Assembly: GCA_022432975.1 (NCBI GenBank)
Contig: CM039508.1
Coordinates: 29,081,008-29,145,007, forward strand
Direction of reading: 5' to 3'
DNA: 64,000 nt
Origin: Begonia masoniana
Taxonomy: Eukaryota; Streptophyta; Magnoliopsida; Cucurbitales; Begoniaceae
The position numbers were made by a program, and so were the translations under genes. This document shows positions 23,402 to 34,559 of this stretch, piece by piece. Under the pieces are notes generated by a model. The model was not told the origin of the DNA, made no database searches, and saw only the letters and a list, made by a program, of their open reading frames with translations. Position 1 is the stretch's first letter; every line of letters starts with the position of its first letter.

Positions 23402-24655
23402 TGATAACCTTTAGTCCTGCAAAACAAAGGTTATGCAAACCAAAATTGTAGGGTGGTATTCTTGACTACATCCGAGAACAACCAATTTCAAGCAAACCAA
23501 ATAAATATCAAATCAAGTCCAATTGTAATGAAATTTCAAAGGGGTCTTACCAATTTAGTGTAGAATAGATCCTGCAAAATTCGAGCAATAAAACACAAAA
23601 CAAAGAAAATATGCAAGAAAGTCCCATAATCGGTCCGAGAGGCAACCTAGAGCACCTTCGGGGAATGTAATCTTCCAAGGAGGATTACAACGGCAAAAGT
23701 TCTGGTTTGGTTGCCTTTTCTCTCTTTTCTAAGATCTTAGAAAGAAGGTAGAGAATGTGATGATAAGAGTCTCCAAGCAACCACAGCCTAGAAGAACAAT
23801 CGGAGGCGAAACTCTGCTTGGAAGATGAACAACCAAGGCTTACCTTGAGCCAACGCTCTCTGAACCTTAAGAGAACTGACCGGTGTATATTGATTATTCA
23901 AAATTGAATACAAACACTAAAACCGATGCTTAAGTATTCCTAGGGTGGTGAGAGTTTCGATTGAATGAAAAAAAGGAAGAAATGGTTGGATGAATCTTGT
24001 CCGAACATATGCACGCTCCTCCATCTTTTCGACCGTGGGGATGAAGTCTTCATAAGGTATAGTTTCTTTAGCCATGTATGGGATGATGAGTTGTAAAATT
24101 TCAAAATAACAAAGTTGATGGAGTGCGCCTAGCCTAAAAATAGACCGGGCTTCAACGTTTATTCAAGTGGCGCAATCCCCCTCCATCTTCAATGTGGACC
24201 GGGCCCCTTTGGTGCTTTCCATGGACTTGAGGTTAAGTAGTTCGAACTAGGAGTGTTCAACATGTCCTCGTGAACGTCAAACCCTTACCACCATACTAGC
24301 CATAACCATTCAATCTAATGTATGTATGCAAGTTTATAAAGTTTAATACAAACAAGGCCAATGTTTGCCCAAAAATCCGAATTATATAGAGTTACATATT
24401 CTCGTCCAAGGGAAGACAAATTCTCCTTATAGCTTGAAGTGATCCATCTTCGATCTCCCAAGTAAGTGTTTGGGCTAGTCCATGTCCTGAATATTGGGCT
24501 CCCATGCTAAGCCTTTGAAAAACTCCTTATAAGTATTCCATTCCGAGCAATCCAGTGGGCCCTCACATGCAGAAATAGAGAAATTTTCAGCATAAAGATT
24601 AGTGAGGTTTTGTGATGTGCCTTGGGAACGTGTCACTAGTCTCCTAAGTGTATCA
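23402..24655 (-). mobile_element. 5' LTR of element A
   Basis: 1254 bp, TGATACAC at 24655 to GGTTATCA at 23402. Like the 3' LTR it contains the tail of the pol frame (24655-24390, with VTRSQGTSQNLTNLYAEN). The outer flank (ccacc) does not match the outer flank of the 3' LTR (ccctt), so no TSD is visible. Confidence 0.8.
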
Positions 24656-25203
24656 CCACCATCCTTTTCCATTTAATTCTAAACTTTCATTTGGAATTGT
24701 ACCACTAGTCAAAGTGGAGGTTTCACATAAAATGACTTCTTCCAGTTTTGACTCCAATATCATTTAGCATCGAACCCAATTACATTACGAGAAATAATCA
24801 AGAATAAAAAAGAATAGTGAAAGAAGAATCTAGATACAATAATTAATGTGGTTCAGACTAAATTGTCATACATCCACGACACAAAACCCTAACAATAAGT
24901 TTTATTCAAGAATCAAGAAAGTAAGAGTTTTTCGTAATGTTGAGACATCGCCCGCAACATTTTGCTGAATACAAGAGACGTCGTTCCTCACCAAGGGAGA
25001 AAACCCTGTAGAGCACCCCTCTCTCGATTCACTATCTCTACAGATTTCTTCCACTCTACCACACCTTATTATCTCTGATTCTCTCTCTTTATACTTTCTT
25101 ACAACTCATTCACTCATTAATATAGAAAGAAGAATATTACAATATTTATAAGAAAATGTAAATCCAGAAAGAATAAACCACAAAATTTGAACCAATATTA
25201 ACA
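24656..25203 (-). mobile_element. Copia LTR remnant (D)
   Basis: On the minus strand TGTTAATATTGG at 25203 follows a purine tract AAAGAGGAGA, the arrangement of a 3' LTR start. The text through 24780 is typical LTR without frames. I cannot fix the far end; it may be cut by element A. Confidence 0.55.
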
Positions 25204-25904
25204 ATCTCCTCTTTGGTTCCAATTTTGAAAACATCTTCATGCTGTTATCCAAAGCTTGTGCATCCTCGATTATAGACTAGTTTTCCTCAACACTGACAAC
25301 TGGAAGAAATTTTGTAAGGACATCAACTGGATTCTCCTCGGTATTAATCCTCTGAATTTTCACTTCATTTCGATCAACAACCTCTCAAATAAAATGAAGC
25401 TTCACATCAATGTGCTTTTGATCATTCATAAAGCTTGGTTTTTCATCAGATATATTGCATTCTAACTATCATAGAAACTTTTTGGAACAACGAACACACC
25501 GAGCTCCGAAACTAACGCTCTAAACTAGAGAGCTTCCTTAACACCTTTTGTCGCGGCAATGTATTCTGCTTGTGTAGTGGACAAAGCTACCGTCTTTTGT
25601 AATTGAGTCTTCCAGCTTATAACTTCTCCATAAGCTATAAATACATATCTAGAAGTAGAACATGATGAGTCTAGACAACCAACGAAATTGGAATCAACAT
25701 ACCCGATTACAAATTATGTTTTTGATGCTGAAGCAGATGTTGTAGCATTCCTTCCGTACATCAGTTTCATATCCAAAGAACTCGATATCTATCTTATAAT
25801 CAACTTCAAAGCATTCCAATGACATTGCCCAAGATCTGACATAAATCTGCTAACCACACTTATAGCATACGCAAGATCCAACTGAGTGCATATCATTGCA
25901 TTTT
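25204..25904 (-). pseudogene. Ty1/copia pol 3' end (RNase H), decayed
   Basis: Broken minus-strand frames at about 25720-25540 give the copia RNase H signature: VIGYVDSNFVGCLD, then TSRYVF, SWKTQLQKTVAL and QAEYIAATKGVKEA. Part of the RT/RNase H junction lies to 25900. Several stops and shifts. No 5' part of this element remains in the window. Together with the LTR at 24656-25203 it is a truncated copia copy. Confidence 0.7.
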
Positions 25905-26460
25905 GTTAGCTCATCTATGCTCTACCTTTCTCTTCTGTCAGCCATCATACTTGTCTTCTCTTCTCTCGACTCACAGTCCAGACGCCATCGCACTTCTCTA
26001 CTTCTCTAACTTCTCTTCTCTCGACTCACAGTCTAAACAAGATGTTGACACTTCTCTTCTCTCTCACCTTCTCAGACTGATGAATTTTGTTCTGACAACG
26101 AAGAACCGAGCCTTGCAAAATAGAGCAGCTTGTGAGACAAATCTGATTTTTGTTGTTGGCCAATGGTTTGCTTGTTTGATTGTTGCATTTTGTTTGTGAA
26201 ATTTGTACAAAATTGGAGTCACTATACTTTTGATTTCAAGTTTATCTCTCGTATAATTTGTTGTTTATTGTTTCTTTGTCTTTGTTCTGGTTTTTCTTGT
26301 ATATATATATTGGATCTTTGACTTCCGATTGTTGCATTTTGTCTGTTTAGTGTTTCTTCCAATTTCGAGTTCGTCTCTCTTATAATTTGCTGCGCATATA
26401 TCTTGAACATAATCATTATAATTTTGTTGTTTGTTGATTGAGTAAATCTCCATTGGTGAG
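25905..26460. other. CT-rich unassigned stretch with a short duplication
   Basis: CTTCTCTTCTCTCGACTCAC occurs twice (about 25957 and 26010). An open frame of 98 codons at 25903-26199 has no recognisable domain. I see no gene. Confidence 0.4.
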
Positions 26461-26679
26461 TGTAACACCCCCGAATCCACCCCGGCTCGGTGGGCTACTT
26501 TGCTAACTCAACCTGCGTATAAAACGACGTTTAAAATAATTTTTGACTCGATTTCTGGGTTTTTCAAACCCTTGAAAAATGTTGGTAAACGTGCGTAAAA
26601 TACGTTTAAAATACGTCGGAAAAGGTCGGGTCAAAACATAGTAGAAATAGGAATTTAAATTTTTTTTTTTCAAAAACAT

Positions 26680-26754
26680 GGTGCTGGGCGCGCGCGCTAG
26701 GCGCCGCGCGCGCACCTGTGCGCCCAGCGCCCGATCGATCGGGCCTCCTCGGGT
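26680..26754. repeat. GCGCGC and CGATCGATCG palindrome block
   Basis: Runs of GGGCGCGCGCGCTAGGCGCC and GCCCGATCGATCGGGC. Same relative position as the blocks in B, C, G and the 50826 LTR. The sense-strand phrase CCCGAG-N5-CGATCGATCGGGC is shared with the 50826 LTR. Confidence 0.85.
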
Positions 26755-27264
26755 TTTTCGGCCAAAAACGCCCATTTTTCACCTTTTTTCAAATTTTCTC
26801 CATTTTCTTTATTTTTCTTCAAGCCAAACATCTGCAAATCACCTGAAAATTTACCCACACATTCCCAACACTTTCGACTCCGTGTCTCGTAAAAATCTTA
26901 GAAAACCGACTTAAAACGAATAACGAAAAAAAATAGAGAACGAGAACCCAACGTTATTGGTTTTAAAATCAAACGAGCGGCATAACGCCTAAAATTTAAA
27001 AAAAAAACCCAAACCTGCAATCAAAACTGGAAATAAAATAATTTCAACTTCCAAACATGTACAGACCAACTATCCACACTCACAACCGTCCCAAAATAGC
27101 TAGGAAAAATATTTAAAAACAAAATACCAAAACTCCCACACAACCCTCGGAAGACGATGGCCAAGATGCCCCGACAATAGCCTGCACCGGCGTACCCCGT
27201 ACTCCTCCGACTGCTGTCTAGTCCTGGGCTGTCTCGTCTATCTCACCTGTGCAAATCTCGTCAC

Positions 27265-27781
27265 CTACACCATAGAACACAAAGCATAAGTCTAATACTT
27301 AGCAAGTAGGGAACAATGAATGCCATAACACACAATGCAATCAATCCTATCACATGCAGTTTCTAACGCTCAGTTGTCTAATAAAGTTTGCCTGCATCGA
27401 TCGCGATGCCTTAAAAGGTGCATGCATCTTCATGATGCCTTAAAGTTTGCCCGTATCCATAGGATGCCTTAGTTGCCTGCATCGAAAGATGCCTTATTTG
27501 CCTACATCGAAAGATGCCTTATTTGCCCGCACCCATAGGATGCCTTAAAAATTTGCCTGCACCCATAGGATGCCTTACTCTTTATCCAACTATCATACAC
27601 ACTCACAATGCCACGCAATGCCACTATTCGTATCTAGCGTGCTATAAACCATGATGTATGCTTCAAAGATATGCAACACAACAAGACAACTCAACACAAC
27701 ACGAAGCAAAACAAATAACCATTAAACCCTACCGTTCTATGGTGTAGGCCCGAAGGCGAAAGGATAGCAACCACTACTTAC
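27265..27781 (-). other. Predicted leader intron in the solo LTR
   Basis: Donor GCAG/GTAAGT (27781-27776). Hairpin GCC-UUCG-GGC at 27757-27748, box CTACACCATAGAAC at 27747-27734. Branch-like GCTAAG near 27302, acceptor GTTCTATGGTGTAG/GTGAC at 27278-27265. The box and the acceptor are perfectly complementary over 14 nt, the longest pairing of the set. Confidence 0.6.
27385..27590. repeat. Tandem repeat of a hairpin-forming 25-28 bp unit
   Basis: About seven units of the form TTTGCCTGCATCGAAAGATG then CCTTA. Each has a GCATC...GATGC dyad whose loop varies. Inside the predicted leader intron. Confidence 0.85.
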
Positions 27782-28779
27782 CTGCTTGCTCGACTTTCAA
27801 TTTCTCACTTCGTCTTATCACTTCACTAGCTCGATGACCTAAAATAACGAAAACTTAACTTGGTAAGTCACCAATAAACTCTAAAGAATTTTCTAACTAA
27901 AACTAAACAACACTTAAAAAAAATTCACCATGAAAGCCCTAAAATCCGATTTTATGCACAATTTCGAGCATCCAACTTCAAACGGTCATAACTTTCTCTT
28001 TTTTCAACGGATTTCGACGTGCCACCCAAACCCGTAAACCTCTACACGTCTACTATCTATTGAAACACTCAAATTAACCAACCAAACATACTGGCCAAAC
28101 AGAAAAACCAAAAACAGAATCGGTGTTCTTAATGTACAAAACCGGTTTTCTAACAACTCACTCCAAATCCTTAATCTAACCACCCAAACAACCTAAACTA
28201 TCATATCTAAGGATTAAATGATCAAAAGAGGAAGAAAACTAACCAAGGGAATGGAATTTTAGGAATCCCCAATCTAGGGTTTTCAAACCCTCACTAAATC
28301 CAACCAAAACACCCTACAATCACCAATAAACTTCACCTATATGTATACAAACCAAAACCCATTCATTCTTACCTTGAAACACCTTGCAAAATTGAAGAAA
28401 AGAAGAGGGAGGAGATCGGCTATGGAGGAGAAGAAGAAATGGCGTGGGAGATGAAGGAAAAAGAGAAAAAATTTACCATTTAAACCTAAAAATTTTCTTC
28501 TTTTAAAATCTCACCCAAAGTTTTTAAAATTACAACTCCACCCTCCCTTTTTCCCTCCTAAAATCCAACGTGAGTCATCAAAAGAAATGCCCCTTTTCCT
28601 TCACACATTTCTTTGAAATTTGATTGGCTTAAATACTTTGACTTTTCAACCCACTCTTTGGTTTTGAATTGTCAAACTTCTTCTTACATTTTACTTAGTT
28701 CTAATCCCTCCATCACTTAACATTAAACTCTCATACAACTTAGGGCTACGCACGTTATCGGAATTTTCTGGGTGTTACA

Positions 28780-31284
28780 GTGAGATTGAGAATACGTTGA
28801 ACACTTGAATGCAGTTGCAGTCTTTGTTTTGTTTGTTTTGAGTGCTTATTTTATGTAAAAAATGATCAAAATTGCAGTATATTGATTATTGGAAATGAAA
28901 ATTGGAGATTTTGCAAGGAGCACTACTACAGGTTTTTTAATTCTTTAATTGTTGTATCTTTCTATCCACATCGATTCATTGCTTCATTTTTGGAGACAAC
29001 CATCCTCACATATAAAGCATCATTATGTTCACAAATCTCATCCATTTGATTTCAATCGGGCGAGTTATACCTTCCCAAAGGAGACCTATTTTCTCGGCCA
29101 AATTGGTTATACTTCTATCTGACACCGCTCACTCTTTTCAATATAACTTTCGCTTCACACATCCTTTCGCCTTCAAATTTGGAGAACCTTCCAACCACAC
29201 CCAAGAATAGAAGCTGTTCAAATGGCAACTCCAAAATCCAAGCATTGAAAGAGTTGTGACTGAGCAAAGTCACTGCTTTGATCTGCCAAATAGCCCTAGC
29301 CAAGACGACTTTGTGTCAAGAACTTGCCCACATTTCGTGGGACGTCACAAAAACAATTTCATCATATTTATTTAGATCGAATCTTAAAGATCATGAATTT
29401 ATATCTTTGACTTATTTTGTGTAACCTTAGAAGTGAGCTTCTCGACACTTTGATACCGTCGACCTTCTCTGTTAAACCTCTCCACCTCGAATGATCATGT
29501 GTGGCGATCAATGCAACAACATCACACTCAATTTGTGATAGATAATTTGTATTGGGTTTGTAACTTTTCATAAGTTTCAAATTCATCAAATGAAATTATA
29601 GCTTCTAATTTAAGATCGATTTTGAAATAGAAGATCAAAACTGCAAGAGAAAATTATAATGAGTTGGTTTTATACCAATAAATTGAGTAATTCTAATTGT
29701 GAGTTATGCGAGTTAACAGTTTCTAACGACTATACCAATAAATTGGGTAATTCTAATTGTGAGTTTTGCCAGTTTAACAGTTTCTAACGACTTTTCGAGT
29801 TGTTTTCGCTGTATTTTTAAAATAATCCGTTGTATACATAGATCAGAATTATAGTGCAAATAAAATGACAAAAATGTGAAATAAAGAAGAATCAGCGTAA
29901 CCACAGACTGAGGAGCGCAATTATGCTAAAAAAGAGAAAACAATTTGCACAAAACAGTAGTTGAGTGCTACTTTGATCACATTGAATGTTGTTGCACTTG
30001 CTAAAGAGGTGTCAAAGGCAGTACCTCAATGCGATTGTCGTCAATGATCAAGATATGAAAACCCGAGGTTCAATGCTACTACGTTCATTCTAAGTGCCGT
30101 TGAGCTCGTGAATTTTTATGCAGCGCACTTGCACTCATAAGTCGGCACAACTACAGGAGAAAATTATGGTTAATTAGTCGTTGTAATGATGATCCATAAA
30201 TATGACACAGATCGAACAACAAGAAGAGGCAGGAGACTCGAGAATTCAATAGAGAAGATTTTAACACACAATTATTGCCGGTATTCATGGATATTACAAC
30301 GGCACACAATGATTCATCATCACAGTGGATTTTTACTGAAAAAAATTTTCGCGTAAATTTTAGTATCCTATTTCTAATTTTAATAGGATTTTTACTACTT
30401 TAATTTCGTTAATTTTCCACAAATATTGATAAGATTTTTCCTGTTGATTTTCCTCTTGGTATCATGATATATTTCATAGACTTACGATTTAAACTCGAAT
30501 GAAATCTAATTAAATTTTTATTTTTTTCATTATATTAATTCATATTAGGTTTATTCTAGTTGATGCTTTATGTTAAGTTGATTATCTGGCCAATAGGTAG
30601 GTTAATGAATTTAAATAAAATATTTGCATGTTAGATGTATAACACATTATCATCGAATGAAAACCATGCGTTTGTGTAAGATAGAACCTGCATAATATGT
30701 ACAACCTAATTGAGAAACTGAATTTATGAATCGTTGTTGTTTTATTCACATAACAATGTAGGGAATTCAATTTCTAAAGGCATTTCTATTCAACCATTGT
30801 GAGATACTTTTAGATAATTAGGGTTTGTCAATTAACTAATTCGCACAAATTAAGTAATTGACAAAAGACAATCAATTCAGTTAGGTGGATTATTGAAGAA
30901 AAATTCTAGTCCTAGCTTTTACCAGTTGAAGTAAAAATCAAATTTTTAAGTTTATGCTTTTGTTTTTATTAGTCCAAAATCTAAAGTTTTCTGTTTAAAA
31001 AAAATCGAGGTAAAAGTAAATTGACACTTGAAAATTTCATTGTATCAATTCTTGTGGATTCCATGTATGTTTTTACCATTATGTTGCTTATGGGTACACC
31101 GGTGTTGTGTAAAATCACCAACAAATTGTTACAACATTTAATCTCTTATTTAAGTTAAATTTATATGTAAAAATTTGTCCACAAAAGTCACCGAATCCAA
31201 AATCAACTTGTTGCCACCTTAAATTCAACTTGAACAATTCACTTAAAAAATCAATTAATTTTATCTAGTTTGTTAATTAATCGA
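28780..31284. other. AT-rich stretch without recognisable gene
   Basis: Only short frames (60-75 codons) on both strands, none with a domain. A 60-bp tandem duplication sits at 29671-29791. Parts near 30180-30310 look like LTR text but no boundaries can be set. Confidence 0.5.
29671..29791 (+). repeat. 60-bp direct duplication
   Basis: TATACCAATAAATTGRGTAA to TTTCTAACGAC occurs twice head to tail with three or four differences. Confidence 0.9.
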
Positions 31285-32110
31285 GTAGGGGTGGAAATCG
31301 GTTCGGATTGAACTTGAAAATCGAACCAAACCGACGTTCCATTAGGTCTAAAACGAAATGTAGACCCGAATGTCGAGAACCGATATGTTAGTTCGGTTGT
31401 CGGCTTTAACTGAGTAAACCCGAGAAAAACCGAATCTAACCGACATTAACCCTAAAATGCCTGCATCCCTAAAATGTTTTCGCTTTCTTTGAGAGGACTG
31501 ACTGCTGAGACTGAGAGGCGACAGGCGAGGGCTCCTATTCGATGATCAACGCCCACAGCCCACAGCCCATAGCCCACACTAGATTCATTGCACGATTGTT
31601 GTCTCCCTTCTCTCACTCGATGGTTCTAGCTCTTGCACAGAGCTCTGCAGTGTGCGCAATCGCACGCATAAAGAGCTCTGATATCTCGCTCGAGTCTCAA
31701 TTGCTCGAGCTTCGGTGTCTCACACACAAAGCTAGTCGAGCTGCGTCGTCTTTCACACAAAGCTGCTTGAGCCTCGAGCTTCTGCATCTCGCACAGACGC
31801 ACACAACGTTGCTCGACTTTCTGTTCTGCGTCTCCCACTCAGCGTTGTAAGATATGCATTTGTTGCTTTAATTGATATTTCACTTGCTTGATTTTTTTTG
31901 TAAATTATGGATATGTAAATTACGAATTTGCTTCTGTGTGAGCGAAAATTTCAAAACCGAACAATTGAAAAACCAAGAAATCGATCCCAAAATAAAATAA
32001 TCGATAGTTAAAATACCAAACCAAACTGAACAGAGAAAAACAAAAAACGGAACCTTGGTTTTGGATCGGTTCTCTGTTGGGTTCCATTCGGTTTCGGTTT
32101 GATACCACTT
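31285..32110. mobile_element. Possible hAT-like element with CGGTTCGG-rich ends
   Basis: It begins TAGGGGTGGAAATCGGTTCG, a sequence style common at the ends of plant hAT elements. Subterminal copies of AACCGA/TCGGTT occur on both sides (31300-31440, 31950-32100). The core (31500-31860) is GC-richer with CTCGAG repeats and overlapping frames on both strands, none recognised. A matching right terminus or TSD was not found, so this may be truncated. Confidence 0.35.
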
Positions 32111-33215
32111 CATGCAAAAACCAAACTGAAAGAAATATAACTAACTTACTAAAATTAATTACGACAACTATTTGTCCTTCTATCTTATTATATGAGTATA
32201 TCAAGTAATAATTCATAATTAATTATTTAATCTACCTAATTTATTTTTATATTATTCGAATAATGATAAGAAATAACGAATGGACCGATGGACGTATAAT
32301 TTTTCAGTTTCAATAATTTTTTGTTAATTAGTATAAATTCTTTATATTAACCAACAAAATTATTAAATTTAAAGTAATTCCACTAAATATTTAGAGTTGC
32401 ACTATTAGAAATATAGAGTATGTTTACTTAAAGTGTTCATTGATAACATGACATATGTATTGACCCTCCATTTAGATTCGTAATAGAGCTAGTTTTATAA
32501 TTTTTTAACTTCTCATGTTACATCTTTATCATTTTCCACCATTAGTTCTTGATTAAAAAATTAATTTATAACGATTATGAATTGCGTGTTAATTATTCAG
32601 TCACCAGACTAACAAACAAGAGAATATATAGAAATGAATTTTATTGCATCAATGTCAACATTTCAAGCTATTTATTTTTATTTATTCCTCATATGCAAGG
32701 TTTTCGAATTGTAACATATACAAAAATTTACCAAGTACGTCAAAGAATAAACTAGAATAAATAGGCGTTTGTTAAATACAAATAACTAAGTCATACATAT
32801 ATGACTATTATTATGATAAAAATTAATTATTTTATATTCGATAGAAATTTTTAGAACATTATAGTTTTATCTGATCCAGTCATATATAATCATACTATAT
32901 GAGAAATATTAATTTTATGTCGTTACATTTTTAATCGGAATATGACTATACCTTTTTAATAAGATTAACTATGTTAATTGTGACTATAAATTATTTGAAT
33001 ATTTCATATTTTAAATATAAGTTGCATACTTATTTTGATTACAACTATTTATATTTTCTCTTTCATGTATATAAAATACATATGTTAATTTGAGCAAGTA
33101 AAAAAGAAATTTGTATGAATTTCGTAAAGCATGATATAGAAAACAAATATAATATCAATCAATATAAATTTATTCGTATATTACAAAAATTACTCCACAC
33201 ATTTTTCTGGGTGGG
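32111..33215. other. Very AT-rich stretch, no gene seen
   Basis: Long runs of A and T, stops in all frames, no repeat boundary recognised. Confidence 0.55.
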
Positions 33216-34311
33216 CATATAATTCTCAACATTATGTCTATGTGTTCCGACCTTTCATGAAACACTTAACATGTAATTAAATTAATTGTTCCCATACGGT
33301 TGCAATTTACTATGACATTATCTTGTTTCTGACCTAGTCTCTTAGTTATCCCTGAATCCACAAAAGCTCTATAATAACTTCTATTAATGCCATGTATTTG
33401 GGTCAATAGTAGACAAAACTACTACCTGCTGAGGACATGATCTCCAACTCACTATGGTTCCAAATGTTGTAAAGACAAATTTAGCAATGGATTTCCTAAA
33501 ATCTAAACACCTACCCCCAGCACTAGCGGCTGGGCTCGGAGCCCGCGGACGCACCGCCATAGGCCCGACCCAAAATCATGAACTTCTCCTTCCTGGCAAG
33601 GAGTTTTATGCCTCCCCAGTGATTCGAACCCAGGCCTCCAGGCATATGTTGCCTGGAGGCCTGGGTTCGAATCACTAGGGAGGCATAAAACTTCTTGCCA
33701 GGAAGGAAAAGTTTATGAATTTGGGTCGGGTTGATGGCGGTGCGTCTGTAGGCTCCGAGCCCAGCCGCTAGTGCTGGGGTCCTTACATCCCCATAATGTG
33801 AGTCTGCAAAATTTGCTAAGAGTTCAGGGTTTTAAATCCCCTTATCAAAATTCTAAATCATATATTTAGCAACCCTTTCATATATCTTATTATCGATTTT
33901 ATGGCATCCAATGACTTTTACTTAGGTTGGCCATAATTTACTTTTTATGCATATCGAGCGAGCTAAATTGTATCTTACAAAACATAGAGTACATCATACT
34001 TTCTATGATTGTATCATAAGATATTTTACTCATAGTTTGTTATCCTAGAGTAATATTAAGAGATTGGTCATCTAGGATATCTTAATCCTATCTATGCCTA
34101 GTGACTATTTGGTATATCTCAATATTCATTTTAAGCATCCAATGAATTTTACTTGACTTAGCCATAATTTAATTTTCATACTTCATGTCTTACAAACCAT
34201 AGAGTACATCATACCTCCTGTAGTATTATAATAAGATATTTTACTTATAGTTTGTCATCCTTGAGTAATATTAGGAGATAACGAGAGCATGAGATCTCCT
34301 CTAAGCTCTAA
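33216..34311 (-). pseudogene. Decayed copia pol fragment (H), left part
   Basis: It aligns by eye with 54560-55060 (shared GTAGACAAAACTACTAC, ATGGATTT and CATAGAGTACATCAT). The GTAGACAAA...GTCAATGCCATGTAT phrase is the copia RNase H region on the minus strand, compared with the clearer copy at 25540-25720. The AAGATATTTTACT...AGTAATATTA segment is present twice (33900-34060 and 34110-34285). No frame is open. Confidence 0.55.
33515..33779. mobile_element. 265-bp foldback element with tRNA B-box-like arms
   Basis: An almost perfect inverted repeat. The left arm starts CCCCAGCACTAGCGGCTGGG and the right arm ends CCCAGCCGCTAGTGCTGGGG; the arms meet at a 5-nt loop (TATGT, 33645-33649). Each arm contains GGTTCGAATCAC or its complement, close to the tRNA B-box consensus GGTTCGANTCC. 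It interrupts copia fragment H (the related copy at 54830 lacks it). No clear TSD. Consistent with a foldback MITE or an inverted SINE dimer. Confidence 0.8.
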
Positions 34312-34510
34312 ACCTCTTTGACTTAAAAAAGAAAGAAAAATAAAGGTTAGTCACACATTTCATTTGGTACCAAGTAATTTGTCAGGTCATCTTCAATTGG
34401 AAACTTGTCTACAAGAACTATACCTAAAGCTAGAATATCTCTAAGTGGGGTTTTATGTCTATGTGTCTTGACCTTTTGTGAAACACTTGATGTTTAGCTA
34501 AATTGTTTAG
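34312..34510 (+). repeat. Direct copy of the sequence at the right edge of element F
   Basis: TCTTTGACTTAAAA to TTTAGCTAAATTGTT matches 54425-54622 with about four differences in 195 bp. It stands exactly where element F should have its 5' LTR. Confidence 0.9.
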
Positions 34511-34519
34511 CTAAATTAT

Positions 34520-34531
34520 TGGTATCAAAGC
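34520..34531 (+). other. Primer binding site of element F
   Basis: TGGTATCAAAGC, one base from the canonical TGGTATCAGAGC of initiator tRNA-Met. It places the missing 5' LTR immediately to the left. Confidence 0.7.
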
Positions 34532-34559
34532 ACAAGGTTCCATGATCCTCTAAGTGATA

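Larger units (their letters stand above)
4594..24655 (-). mobile_element. Element A: old Ty3/gypsy retrotransposon split by nested insertions
   Basis: Two LTR copies (4594-5850 and 23402-24655), alike over about 1.25 kb, frame a minus-strand internal region. gag-PR is at 20902-22647 and RT-RNase H-integrase at 5583-8584. The LTRs start TGATACAC and end GGTTATCA. A purine tract (5851-5857) abuts the 3' LTR and a primer site (23387-23399) abuts the 5' LTR. The middle is interrupted at 8584/20902 by a solo LTR with TSD taact. I found no matching TSD for A itself. Frameshifts and changed catalytic residues mean it is dead. Confidence 0.85.
26461..28779 (-). mobile_element. Solo LTR of a Tekay-like gypsy element
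   Basis: 2319 bp with perfect 10-bp ends TGTAACACCC / GGGTGTTACA and a 5-bp duplication gtgag on both sides (26456-26460, 28780-28784). No coding sequence between. Orientation is minus from the leader motif. Same family as the partial LTR at 1-747. The exact TSD means clean LTR-LTR recombination after insertion. Confidence 0.93.

Noticed and set aside
4594..24655. A TSD for element A (ccctt versus ccacc)
   Set aside because: Only two of five bases agree; not better than chance.
26678..26914. Open frames across GC-rich blocks (also 51004-51435) as proteins
   Set aside because: Low-complexity Arg/Ala/Pro translations on both strands of palindromic DNA within solo LTRs.
31542..31850. 102-codon frame in the hAT-like region as a gene
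   Set aside because: An opposite-strand frame is equally open, composition is repetitive (CTCGAG/GAGCTC), and no domain is recognised.
33631..33670. tRNA gene at the GGTTCGAATC sequences
   Set aside because: No cloverleaf: no acceptor stem, anticodon arm or A box at correct spacing; only a B-box-like stretch in an inverted repeat.
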